DNA of 64,000 nucleotides from Knoellia koreensis (GTDB lineage: Bacteria > Actinomycetota > Actinomycetes > Actinomycetales > Dermatophilaceae), in the NCBI RefSeq assembly GCF_013041615.1, contig NZ_JABEPQ010000005.1, positions 62,001 through 126,000 of the forward strand, in the 5' to 3' direction. Position 1 is the stretch's first letter, and every line of letters begins with the position of its first letter. The notes under the pieces are model-generated. The model did not search any database. It was not told the DNA's origin and was given only the letters and a program-made list of their open reading frames with translations. Of the stretch, positions 26,221-34,815 are shown one piece after another. Both the position numbers and the translations under genes were made by a program.

Positions 26221-26550
26221 TCAGTACCCATCCACGGTGCGACCTGATCTGGTCAGGCGGCGCATTTCGGCGTCTACCCGAGCGCGCCAGGTCAGCGGAA
26301 GCTGCGCTACCCGCGTGCGGCTGGCGTGCATGTTCGCGGCAAAGGTGCACGCGGTCAGGAGCACAAGCCCGAGCAGGTCCCAGTGGTCCTTCGCATAGTG
26401 AGGCGACACCGAGGGGATGAGGACCGCTGTCAGGCCAAGGGTCGAGGAGAGCACCCACCATGGCTCCGGCAGGCGGAACCGGAGGCTGGCGCCCAAGAAG
26501 AGAAGACCGGTGGCTGCGGCGACGAGCGGCAGGCCCGAATGGTTGAGCAT
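26221..26550 (-). CDS. Small polytopic membrane protein, unknown
   Basis: A 109-residue protein with three hydrophobic segments (about residues 8-24, 32-48, 58-73) and a basic C-terminal tail. It lies five bases beyond the next minus-strand gene, suggesting a two-gene operon divergent from tlpA. No family recognised. Confidence 0.55.
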   Translation of the reverse strand: MLNHSGLPLVAAATGLLFLGASLRFRLPEPWWVLSSTLGLTAVLIPSVSPHYAKDHWDLLGLVLLTACTFAANMHASRTRVAQLPLTWRARVDAEMRRLTRSGRTVDGY

Positions 26551-26554
26551 GCTG

Positions 26555-26809
26555 TCATCGCCGCTTTGGTTCGGCCCGCCCGGCCAAAACCGCGCCCACC
26601 AGGAAGATCAGGCCCGCAGCGGGATAACCCGCGACGAGGTCGACGAAGCCCGACGGCGAGCTTGCCAGGTGCTGGAACGCGTGGACAGCCGCAATCACAA
26701 TCCCGACTGCCATGAGCGCCTGCCCGGCCCGCACCTTGCGACGATGGCTGCGGTACTCCGCGAACCGATCCGGCGCATTCCGAGGTTCCGAGCGTTTGGG
26801 CAGACGCAT
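26555..26809 (-). CDS. Small two-helix membrane protein, unknown
   Basis: An 84-residue protein: a basic N-terminus (MRLPKRSEPRNAPDRF) and two hydrophobic helices (about residues 29-46 and 58-76). Its promoter would share the 97-bp divergent region with tlpA, which carries a BlaI-type operator, so it may be co-regulated with cytochrome c biogenesis. No family recognised. Confidence 0.55.
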   Translation of the reverse strand: MRLPKRSEPRNAPDRFAEYRSHRRKVRAGQALMAVGIVIAAVHAFQHLASSPSGFVDLVAGYPAAGLIFLVGAVLAGRAEPKRR

Positions 26810-26857
26810 AGAGGGAGTCCCTTCCTGATCCTGGGGCCGATGTTCCCCGACAGCCAG

Positions 26858-26878
26858 TCTACTATCCTCCCTAGTAGA
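26858..26878. promoter_or_regulatory. BlaI-type operator upstream of the cytochrome c biogenesis operon
   Basis: A perfect TCTACTA-N7-TAGTAGA palindrome, with arms identical to the lgt site, 28 bases before the tlpA start and between divergent genes. Confidence 0.7.
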
Positions 26879-26905
26879 TATCCCGGCGTCGATCGAGAGG
26901 CTCGC

Positions 26906-27493
26906 GTGAAGAGGACAGCAGCAGCGGTTGTGGCCGCGCTGCTCTTGGCCGCCTGTGGGTCAGCGCAGCAGCAGTCGATCGCCGAACAAGCTCGATCCGG
27001 CGACCGCAAGGGATACGTCTCCGGCGACGGCACGGTCTCCCAGACCGCACCCAAGGATCGTCGCCCGCCGTTGGAGGTGAGCGGAACGACCCTGGACGGC
27101 CAGAGCTGGAGCCTGCAACAGGATCGAGGCAAGGTTGCCGTGCTGAACGTATGGGGCTCCTGGTGCGGTCCCTGTGTCAAGGAAGCACCCGAGCTGCAGA
27201 AGGCGTGGAGGACATTCCAGTCCCGGAAGGCGGCAGTTGTCTTCATGGGCATGGACTTCAAGGAAGGACCGGAGGCAGGCCGGGCGTTCGAGAAGGCATA
27301 CGGCATCACCTACCCATCGCTGGCGTACGACGACGGCCAGCCCGGGTTGGGTCTGGGCGGCCAGGCCCCGGCCGTACCCACAACGCTGGTGCTGGACAGG
27401 CAGGGCCGCATCGCCGGGAGGATCCTCGGCGCGACGACGGCAGCGACCCTCACCGGTCTGGTGGAGGACGTGCTAGCCGAGAGCACCAGGTGA
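26906..27493 (+). CDS. TlpA/CcsX-like thioredoxin lipoprotein
   Basis: A 195-residue lipoprotein with lipobox LLAACGS and a thioredoxin fold carrying WCGPC near residue 90. It should act outside the membrane as the thiol reductant that keeps apocytochrome CxxCH cysteines reduced, taking electrons from CcdA. The GTG at 26906 follows GAGAGG and begins a standard signal peptide. It overlaps ccdA by four bases. First gene of a four-gene System II operon. Confidence 0.9.
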   Translation: MKRTAAAVVAALLLAACGSAQQQSIAEQARSGDRKGYVSGDGTVSQTAPKDRRPPLEVSGTTLDGQSWSLQQDRGKVAVLNVWGSWCGPCVKEAPELQKAWRTFQSRKAAVVFMGMDFKEGPEAGRAFEKAYGITYPSLAYDDGQPGLGLGGQAPAVPTTLVLDRQGRIAGRILGATTAATLTGLVEDVLAESTR

Positions 27494-28245
27494 ACACAGT
27501 CATCGACCCCGCCGGCGCGGTCCTCTCCGGTCCGCTGATCGCGGCGATGGGCATTGCGGCCCTCGCCGGGCTCATTTCCTGCGCCTCACCGTGTGTCCTC
27601 CCCCTGCTTCCGGGCTTCCTTGGGTACATCACCGGCCTGTCCCCTGACCGTGACCATGCCCGGACGGTCGTCGTGATCACGGGCGCCCTCTTATTCGTTC
27701 TTGGATTTGCGAGCGTATTCGTCCTCGGCGTCAGCGCCTTCGCCTTCGCGGGGGACCTCCTGCGGGGACAACAAAACATCATGCTTCGCGCGGGCGGCAT
27801 CGTGGTCATCGCCATGGGGCTGGTGTTCCTCGGTTTCGGCGGTCAACGGAGCTGGCAACTACGGTGGCGACCGCGCTCCGGCCTGCTCGGCGCCCCGGTG
27901 CTCGGCATGGTGTTCGCCACCGGGTGGGCCCCGTGCACGGGACCGACACTCGCCGCCGTGCTCACCCTGGCGACCACCACGGGCGACCAGAACGCGGCCG
28001 TGCGCGGAACCGGGCTCGCGCTCGCGTACAGCCTGGGTCTCGGTCTGCCATTCGTCCTCTTCGCCCTTGGGTCGACGCGCTACCGGCGCATCACAAGGTG
28101 GATCTCCGCTCACCATCGCGGAGTGCAGGCTTTCGGAGGCGGCATGCTGATCGTCGTCGGCGCTCTCATGGTCTCCGGCGTCTGGGTGGACCTCACGTCC
28201 TATCTGCAGACCCGCCTCGTCAACGGCTTCACGACGGTGCTCTGA
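27490..28245 (+). CDS. ccdA: CcdA thiol-disulfide transmembrane electron carrier
   Basis: A 251-residue, six-helix protein of the DsbD/CcdA family. The redox-active cysteines are visible in SCASPCVLPLLPGFLGYI and GWAPCTGPTLAA. It passes electrons from cytosolic thioredoxin to the exported thioredoxin-like protein upstream. GTG start overlapping the tlpA stop (GTGA); the next gene starts directly after its TGA. Confidence 0.95.
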   Translation: MNTVIDPAGAVLSGPLIAAMGIAALAGLISCASPCVLPLLPGFLGYITGLSPDRDHARTVVVITGALLFVLGFASVFVLGVSAFAFAGDLLRGQQNIMLRAGGIVVIAMGLVFLGFGGQRSWQLRWRPRSGLLGAPVLGMVFATGWAPCTGPTLAAVLTLATTTGDQNAAVRGTGLALAYSLGLGLPFVLFALGSTRYRRITRWISAHHRGVQAFGGGMLIVVGALMVSGVWVDLTSYLQTRLVNGFTTVL

Positions 28246-29838
28246 ATGACCGAACTCAAGCAACGGCAAGTCGGGACGATCACCCAGCCTCGGCTCGGGC
28301 CGACGGGGTGGGCGCGCTGGGCGTGGCGCCAACTCACCAGCATGCGCGCGGCCCTCCTGCTCCTGCTGTGCCTCGCAGTCGCGGCAGTGCCCGGTTCCAT
28401 CTGGCCACAGCGCAACATCGACGCCGCCCGGGTCGCCGACTACCTGCAGCGCCACCCTTTGGCCGGGCCGTGGATGGATCGCATCGGGCTCTTCGACGTG
28501 TACGCCTCACCTTGGTTCGCCGCCATCTACATTCTGCTCCTTGTCTCGCTCATCGGATGCATCGGCCCACGCACAATGCACTACGCCCGCGCCTACCGGG
28601 CCGCGCCACCCCGCCCACCACGCCACCTCGATCGACTTGAAGCGCACAGACGGGTGCAGGTGCCCGGCACCCCACAGGAGGTCGTGCACAGAACCCGTAC
28701 GATCCTGGGGCGTCGGCACTACCGCACCCACGCCTATGACGAACACAGCATCAGCGCCGAAAGCGGGCACCTCGGTGAAGCGGGAAACCTTCTCTTCCAT
28801 GCATCCCTGGCTCTGATCGTCATAGCCGTCGCGGCAGGCCACCTCTTCGGATGGCGCGGCGACGCAATCGTGCCCGAGGGCCAGGCACTGACGAACACCC
28901 TGTCCTCGTACGGCACGTTCAGCCCCGGACCATGGGTCGACACCGAGCGCCTCGCCCCATTCACCGTGCGCGTCGACTCGATGCGCGCCACCTTCGAGGA
29001 ACAGGCCAGCGGCGCCCAGTTCGGCGCTCCGCGCGTCTTCACCGCCACGGTCACCGCCAGCGATGGCCCCGGTGACCCGACCCGCCGGACGAAACTGGAA
29101 GTCAACAAACCGCTGTCGCTGCCAGGCGCCAAGGCCTTCCTGCTCGGGAATGGGTACGCCCCGGTCGTCACTGTTCGTGACGGCGCGGGAAAGGTCGTCT
29201 ACCGCGACGCCACCCCGTTCCTGCCGCAGGACAACAACTACCGGTCCACCGGCGCCATCAAGGTGTCCGGCCTGCCCAAAGATCGCCAGCTCGGCTTCAC
29301 CGGCCTGTTCCTGCCGACCGCAACCATCGAGGCGCGGATCGGGCCGACGTCACTCTTTCCCGCGCTCAAGAACCCCGCACTGGTCTTGACCGCCTACGAA
29401 GGAGAGCTCTACCCGGGCGGGAGACCTCAGAACGTATACACGCTCGCCACGGACGCAATGACCCAGCTGCGCCAGCCAAGCGGCGACCCAGTCCGCATTT
29501 GGCTGACCCCAGGTTCCACCGTCCAACTTCCCGGAGGACGCGGCTCGATCACCCTGGAGTCGGTAAGCCGATTTGCAGGACTGTCCGTGCGTCACGACCC
29601 AGCGAAACCGTTTGCACTCATTGGGGCGATTGGGGCCATGCTCGGGCTCACGTTCTCGTTCACCACGCGGCGTCGCCGCGTCTTCGTGCGAGTCATGCCA
29701 GTCGTCGGCGGTGCCGAGACAACCCCCATGACGATCGTCGACTTTGGCGCGCTCGCCAAGGGCGGCGACCCACGACTGCGCGCTGCAGTCGACCGCCTCA
29801 TCTCAGACTTGTTCGGCACCGAAAGAGAGCGATCATGA
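28246..29838 (+). CDS. resB: ResB/Ccs1 cytochrome c biogenesis protein
   Basis: A 530-residue ResB-family protein: helices at about residues 35-50, 85-105 and 180-200, a large extracytoplasmic domain and a final helix near 455-475. The start RQLTSMRAALLLLLCLAVAAVPGS is typical. With CcsA it forms the System II haem export and cytochrome c synthetase. ATG directly follows the ccdA stop, and its end overlaps ccsA. Confidence 0.93.
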   Translation: MTELKQRQVGTITQPRLGPTGWARWAWRQLTSMRAALLLLLCLAVAAVPGSIWPQRNIDAARVADYLQRHPLAGPWMDRIGLFDVYASPWFAAIYILLLVSLIGCIGPRTMHYARAYRAAPPRPPRHLDRLEAHRRVQVPGTPQEVVHRTRTILGRRHYRTHAYDEHSISAESGHLGEAGNLLFHASLALIVIAVAAGHLFGWRGDAIVPEGQALTNTLSSYGTFSPGPWVDTERLAPFTVRVDSMRATFEEQASGAQFGAPRVFTATVTASDGPGDPTRRTKLEVNKPLSLPGAKAFLLGNGYAPVVTVRDGAGKVVYRDATPFLPQDNNYRSTGAIKVSGLPKDRQLGFTGLFLPTATIEARIGPTSLFPALKNPALVLTAYEGELYPGGRPQNVYTLATDAMTQLRQPSGDPVRIWLTPGSTVQLPGGRGSITLESVSRFAGLSVRHDPAKPFALIGAIGAMLGLTFSFTTRRRRVFVRVMPVVGGAETTPMTIVDFGALAKGGDPRLRAAVDRLISDLFGTERERS

Positions 29839-30752
29839 CCCCGCGCGTTCTGGAGTCCTACTCCACTCTGAGCCTCTACAGCGCAATCGCCGTCTTCACC
29901 GTCGCCATGGTCGCTTTCGCGACCGGGCTCGCCTGGAGGGTGCGCACGGCGTCCGCTTCGGCTACGGCAACCGATGCCGCCGTTGCCCCTCGGCAGGACC
30001 GGCCAGCGCGATCGGCAGCCGACGGGATCGCATACTCCTTGACCTGGCTCGCCGCGGCCATTCTGGCCGCGGCCGTCCTGCTCCGGGCTCTTGCCGTCAT
30101 GAGGGTGCCGTGGGGGAACATGTTCGAGTTCACAACCACGGGGTCGCTTGCTGTGGTGTTGACCTTCCTTGTCGCGAACCTGAGATGGGATCTGCGTTGG
30201 TCCGGGGTATTCGTCGTTGGTCCCGTGCTGCTGGCCCTGGGCATGGCCGTCACGGTCTACTACACAGCGGCCAGCCAACTGCTTCCGTCGCTGCGCAGCT
30301 ACTGGCTCGTCATCCATGTCTCCGTCGCAATCTTGTCCGTTGCCCTGTTCAGCCTTGGGGCGGTGATGTCCCTTCTCTTTGTCCTGAAGTCGCGGTCCAC
30401 ACGACGCTCGACAGGGTCACGGATTCTTGCCGCCCTTCCCGACACGACGACGCTCGAAGGGACCGCGTACGCGCTGCACATCGTGGCATTCCCGTTGTGG
30501 ACGTTCACACTGGTCGCCGGCGCAATCTGGGCGGAGCAGGCATGGGGAGCCTATTGGCAGTGGGACCCCAAGGAGGTCTGGACTTTCGTCATCTGGGTCG
30601 TCTACGCGGCATACCTGCACGCGCGCGCCACCTCGGGATGGTCGCGCGAGGCGTCCGCCCTCCTCGCTCTCGCCGGGTACGTCTCGATCCTCGTTAACTA
30701 CATGGTCGTCAATGTGTACTTCGTAGGGATGCATTCGTACTCGGGAATGTGA
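29835..30752 (+). CDS. ccsA: CcsA/ResC haem-handling cytochrome c synthetase subunit
   Basis: A 305-residue polytopic protein with the haem-binding tryptophan-rich motif WGAYWQWDPKEVWTF and conserved histidines in flanking loops and helices. With ResB it delivers haem and attaches it to apocytochrome CxxCH. The start overlaps resB (ATGA). Its last 44 bases overlap the convergent M56 gene, so the two transcripts collide. I see no CxxCH cytochrome among the genes in this window. Confidence 0.93.
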   Translation: MTPRVLESYSTLSLYSAIAVFTVAMVAFATGLAWRVRTASASATATDAAVAPRQDRPARSAADGIAYSLTWLAAAILAAAVLLRALAVMRVPWGNMFEFTTTGSLAVVLTFLVANLRWDLRWSGVFVVGPVLLALGMAVTVYYTAASQLLPSLRSYWLVIHVSVAILSVALFSLGAVMSLLFVLKSRSTRRSTGSRILAALPDTTTLEGTAYALHIVAFPLWTFTLVAGAIWAEQAWGAYWQWDPKEVWTFVIWVVYAAYLHARATSGWSREASALLALAGYVSILVNYMVVNVYFVGMHSYSGM

Positions 30753-31719
30753 CCGCTTCGGCGGCCATGGTGACCTGGGCTGGACAGTAATCCGCGTTGA
30801 TGCCCAGAGCAGCCGGCAACACCGCAATGACTGCTGGCGCGGTCAGCGCGCTCGCGACGAGAACCACGGCGGCAAGCTGTGCACGCCATGGGCGGGGTGA
30901 GGGATCGCCCGAAAGGCGGGAGACGCGCATAGATGTCAAGTTCGTCGTCGCTCCGAGGGCCCCGTCTGGCACTGGACCGGCGCCGAGGGCGAGCAGCGCT
31001 CGGATCACTGCAGGCCCGTCCGTTTCACGGCGGGCCGCATCGTCTGCCAACACCTCCACGAGTTGGGCGATTTCCTCGGCGGCCATGCGCACACCAGGGA
31101 TCCAGCCCACGCTTCGACGCAGACCGTCAGCGATCATCGTGATCTGAGCGTGGCGCCCGCGCAGATGTGCTCGCTCATGGGCCAGCACCGCACTGAGTTC
31201 TCTAGAACCGAGTAGATCCAACGTTCCGGTCGTCAGCACGACGCCACCGGGGCGGCCTGGAACACAGTAGACCAACGGCTGGCCATGCTGCAGAACCCAC
31301 GCATCCAGAGACGGCTGGAACGTTCCCGCACGCGTTAGGCCGCTTAGATGACGTCGCCGGTACCGGGCCGCTCGAATCATGCCGAGCGCAACGAGGACTC
31401 CCAGGGTTGTGAGCGCAGCCCAGCCGATCGCGGCGACCGCAAGATGAGTGGCAGTGTCGCCGGTGCCCGCGTACGCCCCGCTGAGGGTCAGCACGCACGC
31501 CGATAGCAGATTGACCAGGCCGTCGGCTATCGGCTTAGTTCCGACCACAGGCGCCAAGGCCGCAAGTGCCAGGCTCAAGACAATAGAAGCGTCAAGGGAC
31601 AACCACAGGGCCAAAGCTGAGCGCGGCGACCGCCCAGCAATGCCGGACCGACGCAACCACGCCCCAAACACCGTGCCAGCCAAAACCGCATAGAGCAGCA
31701 GTGCCACAGAGACCTTCAT
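30709..31719 (-). CDS. M56-family membrane metallopeptidase (BlaR1/MecR1-like, no sensor domain)
   Basis: A 336-residue protein with four or five hydrophobic helices and a zinc protease motif LAHERAHLRGRH (HExxH type), followed by EVLADDAAR with the third ligand region. M56 proteases paired with BlaI cleave or signal to the repressor on sensing an external cue. Unlike BlaR1 there is no C-terminal penicillin-binding domain; the protein ends shortly after the last helix. The start overlaps blaI (ATGA), one operon. Confidence 0.85.
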   Translation of the reverse strand: MKVSVALLLYAVLAGTVFGAWLRRSGIAGRSPRSALALWLSLDASIVLSLALAALAPVVGTKPIADGLVNLLSACVLTLSGAYAGTGDTATHLAVAAIGWAALTTLGVLVALGMIRAARYRRRHLSGLTRAGTFQPSLDAWVLQHGQPLVYCVPGRPGGVVLTTGTLDLLGSRELSAVLAHERAHLRGRHAQITMIADGLRRSVGWIPGVRMAAEEIAQLVEVLADDAARRETDGPAVIRALLALGAGPVPDGALGATTNLTSMRVSRLSGDPSPRPWRAQLAAVVLVASALTAPAVIAVLPAALGINADYCPAQVTMAAEAVTFPSTNASLRSTH

Positions 31720-32108
31720 GTGCGGCCCCGCCTGCGGAAGCGTCTGGAATCCTTGAAGGACTCCGACTCCAGAGCCGTTCGCAGCTGCTCGATCTCCCCA
31801 GCCGACAACTGAGACACGAAGCGCAACAAGGGGGTGGTGCGATCCGGGCCGTCGCCCACAGCCTCGGCGATCAAGGCAGCCGTGTGGTCCGCCTCAGCGG
31901 CCACCGGGGCGTATGCATATGCCCGTCCGACGAGAGCGCGACTGAGGAGGCCTTTGCGTTCCAGGTTGGTCATGACCGTCATGACGGTCGTGTACGCGAC
32001 CTTGCGCTCTCGGTTGAGGTCCTCAAGAACCTCCCGCACGGTCGCGGGCCGGTTCCACCCCCAGAGCCGATCCATGATCGCCCTTTCCAAGCCGCCGAGT
32101 TCGCGCAT
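31716..32108 (-). CDS. blaI: BlaI/MecI/CopY-family repressor
   Basis: A 130-residue winged-helix repressor: WGWNRPATVREVLEDLN, then the recognition helix TTVMTVMTNLERKGLLSR, and a C-terminal dimerisation region. This family binds palindromes with TACT/AGTA half-sites. The island carries TCTACTA-N7-TAGTAGA palindromes upstream of lgt, tlpA and an M23 peptidase, the obvious candidate targets. I see no such site upstream of blaI itself. Its partner is the M56 protease immediately downstream. Confidence 0.88.
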   Translation of the reverse strand: MRELGGLERAIMDRLWGWNRPATVREVLEDLNRERKVAYTTVMTVMTNLERKGLLSRALVGRAYAYAPVAAEADHTAALIAEAVGDGPDRTTPLLRFVSQLSAGEIEQLRTALESESFKDSRRFRRRGRT

Positions 32109-32204
32109 ACATCCTCTCCGCTCGTGTCCGGCTCCATGCTATGCGTTCATCACCGGGGCGTGGCGCCTCGCCAGGCTGGTCCACATGAAGCGTTGCGACC
32201 AATC

Positions 32205-32219
32205 TTCGTCGGATCTTCA
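32205..32219 (+). promoter_or_regulatory. Direct-repeat regulator site f (TTCG/TTCA-N7 variant)
   Basis: TTCGTCGGATCTTCA keeps the 11-bp period with one changed base in the first unit. It faces the frameshifted SHOCT gene about 107 bases downstream. Confidence 0.5.
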
Positions 32220-32325
32220 TCGAACTAGTGGCAGATCTCGACACGGCCAGACCAGCGTTTGCGACCAGCGCACACACGGTAAGGAGTTCTTCTGGGGCGT
32301 CGGTAGTGATGGGAGGCTCGAGGTC

Positions 32326-32537
32326 GTGATGGCTACGGCTGGTGTAGCCATCGCGCTTCTGGTTCTTGGGACTTGGGCGATTCGCATCCTGCTCAGAACT
32401 CGATCCGAGGCGCGCGCCGAGCGCGCCAAGGTCCGCGACGTCAACTTGCCCGCGGCGAGATCAGCGCTGAGCAGTACCGTGCCGCCTTGGCGGATCTGGG
32501 CGAGCCAGACGTGAGGCGAGGACATCTCGGACGATAG
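32326..32537 (+). pseudogene. SHOCT-type small membrane protein with a frameshift
   Basis: The frame from GTG 32326/ATG 32329 encodes a hydrophobic helix (VAIALLVLGTWAIRILL) and a basic linker up to KVRDVNLP. The SHOCT continuation RGEISAEQYRAALADLGE is perfect in another frame from about 32452. One indel near 32450 therefore separates the halves, either a real mutation or an assembly error. It parallels the SHOCT gene at 17054, also next to a TTCA repeat. Confidence 0.7.
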
Positions 32538-32870
32538 GGGGCAGCCCCGGCGACGGCCCGCGTCTATATGTCACCGACCGAGGCGGGGGAAACCTGTCTC
32601 GCGGCCGATACGACGGGGCGATGTGGACAGCGTCAGGCTCGTACCGTACGAACTGCTAAGCCAACTTCAGCATCCGGTGGATGACCGAACCGTAGGCAGG
32701 GCTGCCTGCGCGTACTCGAGATGTTCACCGTGCGTGGTCACAGCGCCACAGTGCCCGACGGCACGCCGCGGGAGGAGATCGGAGGCGTGTCGGCGTGATC
32801 GCTGGACGCCTGATCTGGCGTGATAACCAACACCGAGCACCTCGGCGGCCAATGGCTCGCGGTGACGAAG
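32538..32870. other. No gene seen
   Basis: About 330 bases with no convincing frame. A short plus-strand stretch reads FTVRGHSATVPDGTPREEIG before a stop near 32798 and might be the tail of a lost gene. I see no repeat or hairpin of note. Confidence 0.3.
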
Positions 32871-33434
32871 TCAGTAAGGTGCGATGAGCAAGTCGGCGCG
32901 CGTCTGCTGGCGCCACTCGAGTGCGCTCAGAAGGACCACGCCCACGAGTACGACGAAGCGCTGCGCCCGCCGGCTGAGCGCTAGGTCCAGTGCGAGCCAC
33001 CGGCCCGAGAGTTGGCCAATCGCGGCCCGTACGCTGAAGAGAATTCCAGCGGCAACGGCGGCGATTCCGAGAGGGTTGTACGTCCAAGCCAGCGCCAGAT
33101 CCCCGCGGGCTGTGTACATGGCGGACCTGGTTCCCCCACAAAGCGGATCCATCACCCCTAGGCGATGGAGAAGACCATGCAGGTCCACCGGTGGTAGCCC
33201 CCACAGCGCCATCACCGCCGCTGCTGCCATGCCTGCCAATGCCGTCCAGGTTATCCAGACGTGCTCGTCGCGGGAGCTCAGCTTGACCGCCACGTGCGTT
33301 CGCACTGCACTCACGACTGCTCCCTGCTCAGGTTGGTGATGACCGAAGCCAAACATCATGGTCCCGGCCACGGGATGCGCACAGCGGACAGCTGATGCCG
33401 CAACCTGGGAGCGAGCCGTAGTAAGGCGAACCAT
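32871..33434 (-). CDS. DUF2752 membrane protein
   Basis: A 187-residue protein with three hydrophobic segments and the DUF2752 signature: MDPLCGGTRSAMYTARGDLALAW then TYNPLG. The function of this widespread family is unknown. An internal start (MMFGFGHHQPEQ, about 33362) is possible and would remove an unlikely N-terminal extension. It lies just downstream of the M23 peptidase on the same strand. Confidence 0.75.
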   Translation of the reverse strand: MVRLTTARSQVAASAVRCAHPVAGTMMFGFGHHQPEQGAVVSAVRTHVAVKLSSRDEHVWITWTALAGMAAAAVMALWGLPPVDLHGLLHRLGVMDPLCGGTRSAMYTARGDLALAWTYNPLGIAAVAAGILFSVRAAIGQLSGRWLALDLALSRRAQRFVVLVGVVLLSALEWRQQTRADLLIAPY

Positions 33435-33468
33435 CCTGCGGCCCGTGACGGCGTGTGATCAGAGGACG

Positions 33469-34794
33469 TCATAGCCACTTCCGCGGGTCTACTGGGGTGC
33501 CGTCCTCGCGAACTTCGAAGTGCAGGTGGCAGCCCGTCGAAGCGCCCGTTGTGCCGATGTACCCGATGACCTCGCCACGAGAGACCGTCCCGGATGTGCG
33601 GGCGATACGATTCATGTGGTTGTACGTGGTCACAAGCGACACGCCGCCACGAACGCCATGGTCGATGACTACGCGGTTGCCGTAATCCCCCGCCCAACCA
33701 GCGGAAATGACCGTACCGGGGGCCGCTGCGGTAACGGGCTCACCACAGGCGGCCGCGTAGTCGCGCCCCGCATGAAGGCGCCAGTACCTGAGGATCGGAT
33801 GGAATCTCATCCCGAACTCGGAACTGATCCGGCCGCCCGATGGTGCGCTCAGGAAGCCCCCTGACGTCTCAGGAGCGGGTGGCACATAGTGCTTCTTGGC
33901 TCTCGCCGCCGCTGCGCGGGCTGCCGCCTCGCGCTGCGCCTTCGCTCGTGCAGCGGCGATCTTCGCTGCACGAGCGCGGGCAGCGAGCACCCGCTGCAAA
34001 CGTTGCGACTCCTCCTGCAGACCCTTCAGACGTCGCTCTTCGGCTCCTTTCTGAGCCTCGACCGCTGCCGCCTGCCGAACCTGCGCGCGAGCCAAGTCGT
34101 CGAGCCGCGTCTTGGCAACCTGGGCGGACTTCCGTGCTGCGGACGCAGCCACGACTGCTCGTTCGGCTTCCTTCTTGGCGAGCGTCACCTCTTGGCGCAG
34201 CGCGACCAGATGCGCCTCGTTCGCTGCGGCCCCTGCTCGCAGCGTGCTCAGTCTTGCAAGGGACCGCCGCTGCACATCGCCGACAGTCTCAGTCATCGCG
34301 ACGCGACTGGCGAAGTCATCGGGGCTCGTAGCGTTGAGGGCTACGGCGAGTTGTCCCATTCCTTGGTCTTGGTATAGCTGTGAAGCGAACTGTGCGACTC
34401 GTCGACGGGCATCCGCAATGTCGCTCTGGGAGCGCGCCGATTGACTGATCGCCACCTGCTCTCGAGCCCCCGCGACTTCCAGAGCGGCCGCCATCTCGTC
34501 ATTTCGCTGCTCGGCTCTAGCTTGGGCTGTGACAGCGCGGTCAAGGGTCGCCTGGGCCCCAGGCAACTCGGCCTGCGTGCGTCGCAACAACAGATAGGCA
34601 TTCGCCAACTGCGCCGATGTGTCATCGAGCTCGTTGCGAAGGGCGTCAATCTGCTTGTCGATCTGGGTCTTGTCGTCTTTCGGGTCGGCCTTGGCTGCTG
34701 GCTCGGCGAGGGCCGAGACAGCGGCGGCGAGGACGGCCACGAGACCCATGCGCACGAGGCGTTGCCAGTACGACGATGCTCCCACGGACCACAT
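33469..34794 (-). CDS. Exported coiled-coil M23 peptidase (EnvC-like)
   Basis: A 441-residue secreted protein: signal peptide with cleavage near AAKADPKD, a long Gln/Ala/Arg-rich coiled coil (about residues 38-305) and a C-terminal LytM/M23 domain. The zinc ligands are visible as HAGRDY and HLHFEV. The layout matches EnvC/NlpD-like factors that cut or activate cutting of peptidoglycan. The ATG is 22 bases from a BlaI-type palindrome, so the repressor would block this promoter directly. Confidence 0.9.
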   Translation of the reverse strand: MWSVGASSYWQRLVRMGLVAVLAAAVSALAEPAAKADPKDDKTQIDKQIDALRNELDDTSAQLANAYLLLRRTQAELPGAQATLDRAVTAQARAEQRNDEMAAALEVAGAREQVAISQSARSQSDIADARRRVAQFASQLYQDQGMGQLAVALNATSPDDFASRVAMTETVGDVQRRSLARLSTLRAGAAANEAHLVALRQEVTLAKKEAERAVVAASAARKSAQVAKTRLDDLARAQVRQAAAVEAQKGAEERRLKGLQEESQRLQRVLAARARAAKIAAARAKAQREAAARAAAARAKKHYVPPAPETSGGFLSAPSGGRISSEFGMRFHPILRYWRLHAGRDYAAACGEPVTAAAPGTVISAGWAGDYGNRVVIDHGVRGGVSLVTTYNHMNRIARTSGTVSRGEVIGYIGTTGASTGCHLHFEVREDGTPVDPRKWL

Positions 34795-34815
34795 GGGTCA
34801 CATTGATACCACGCA

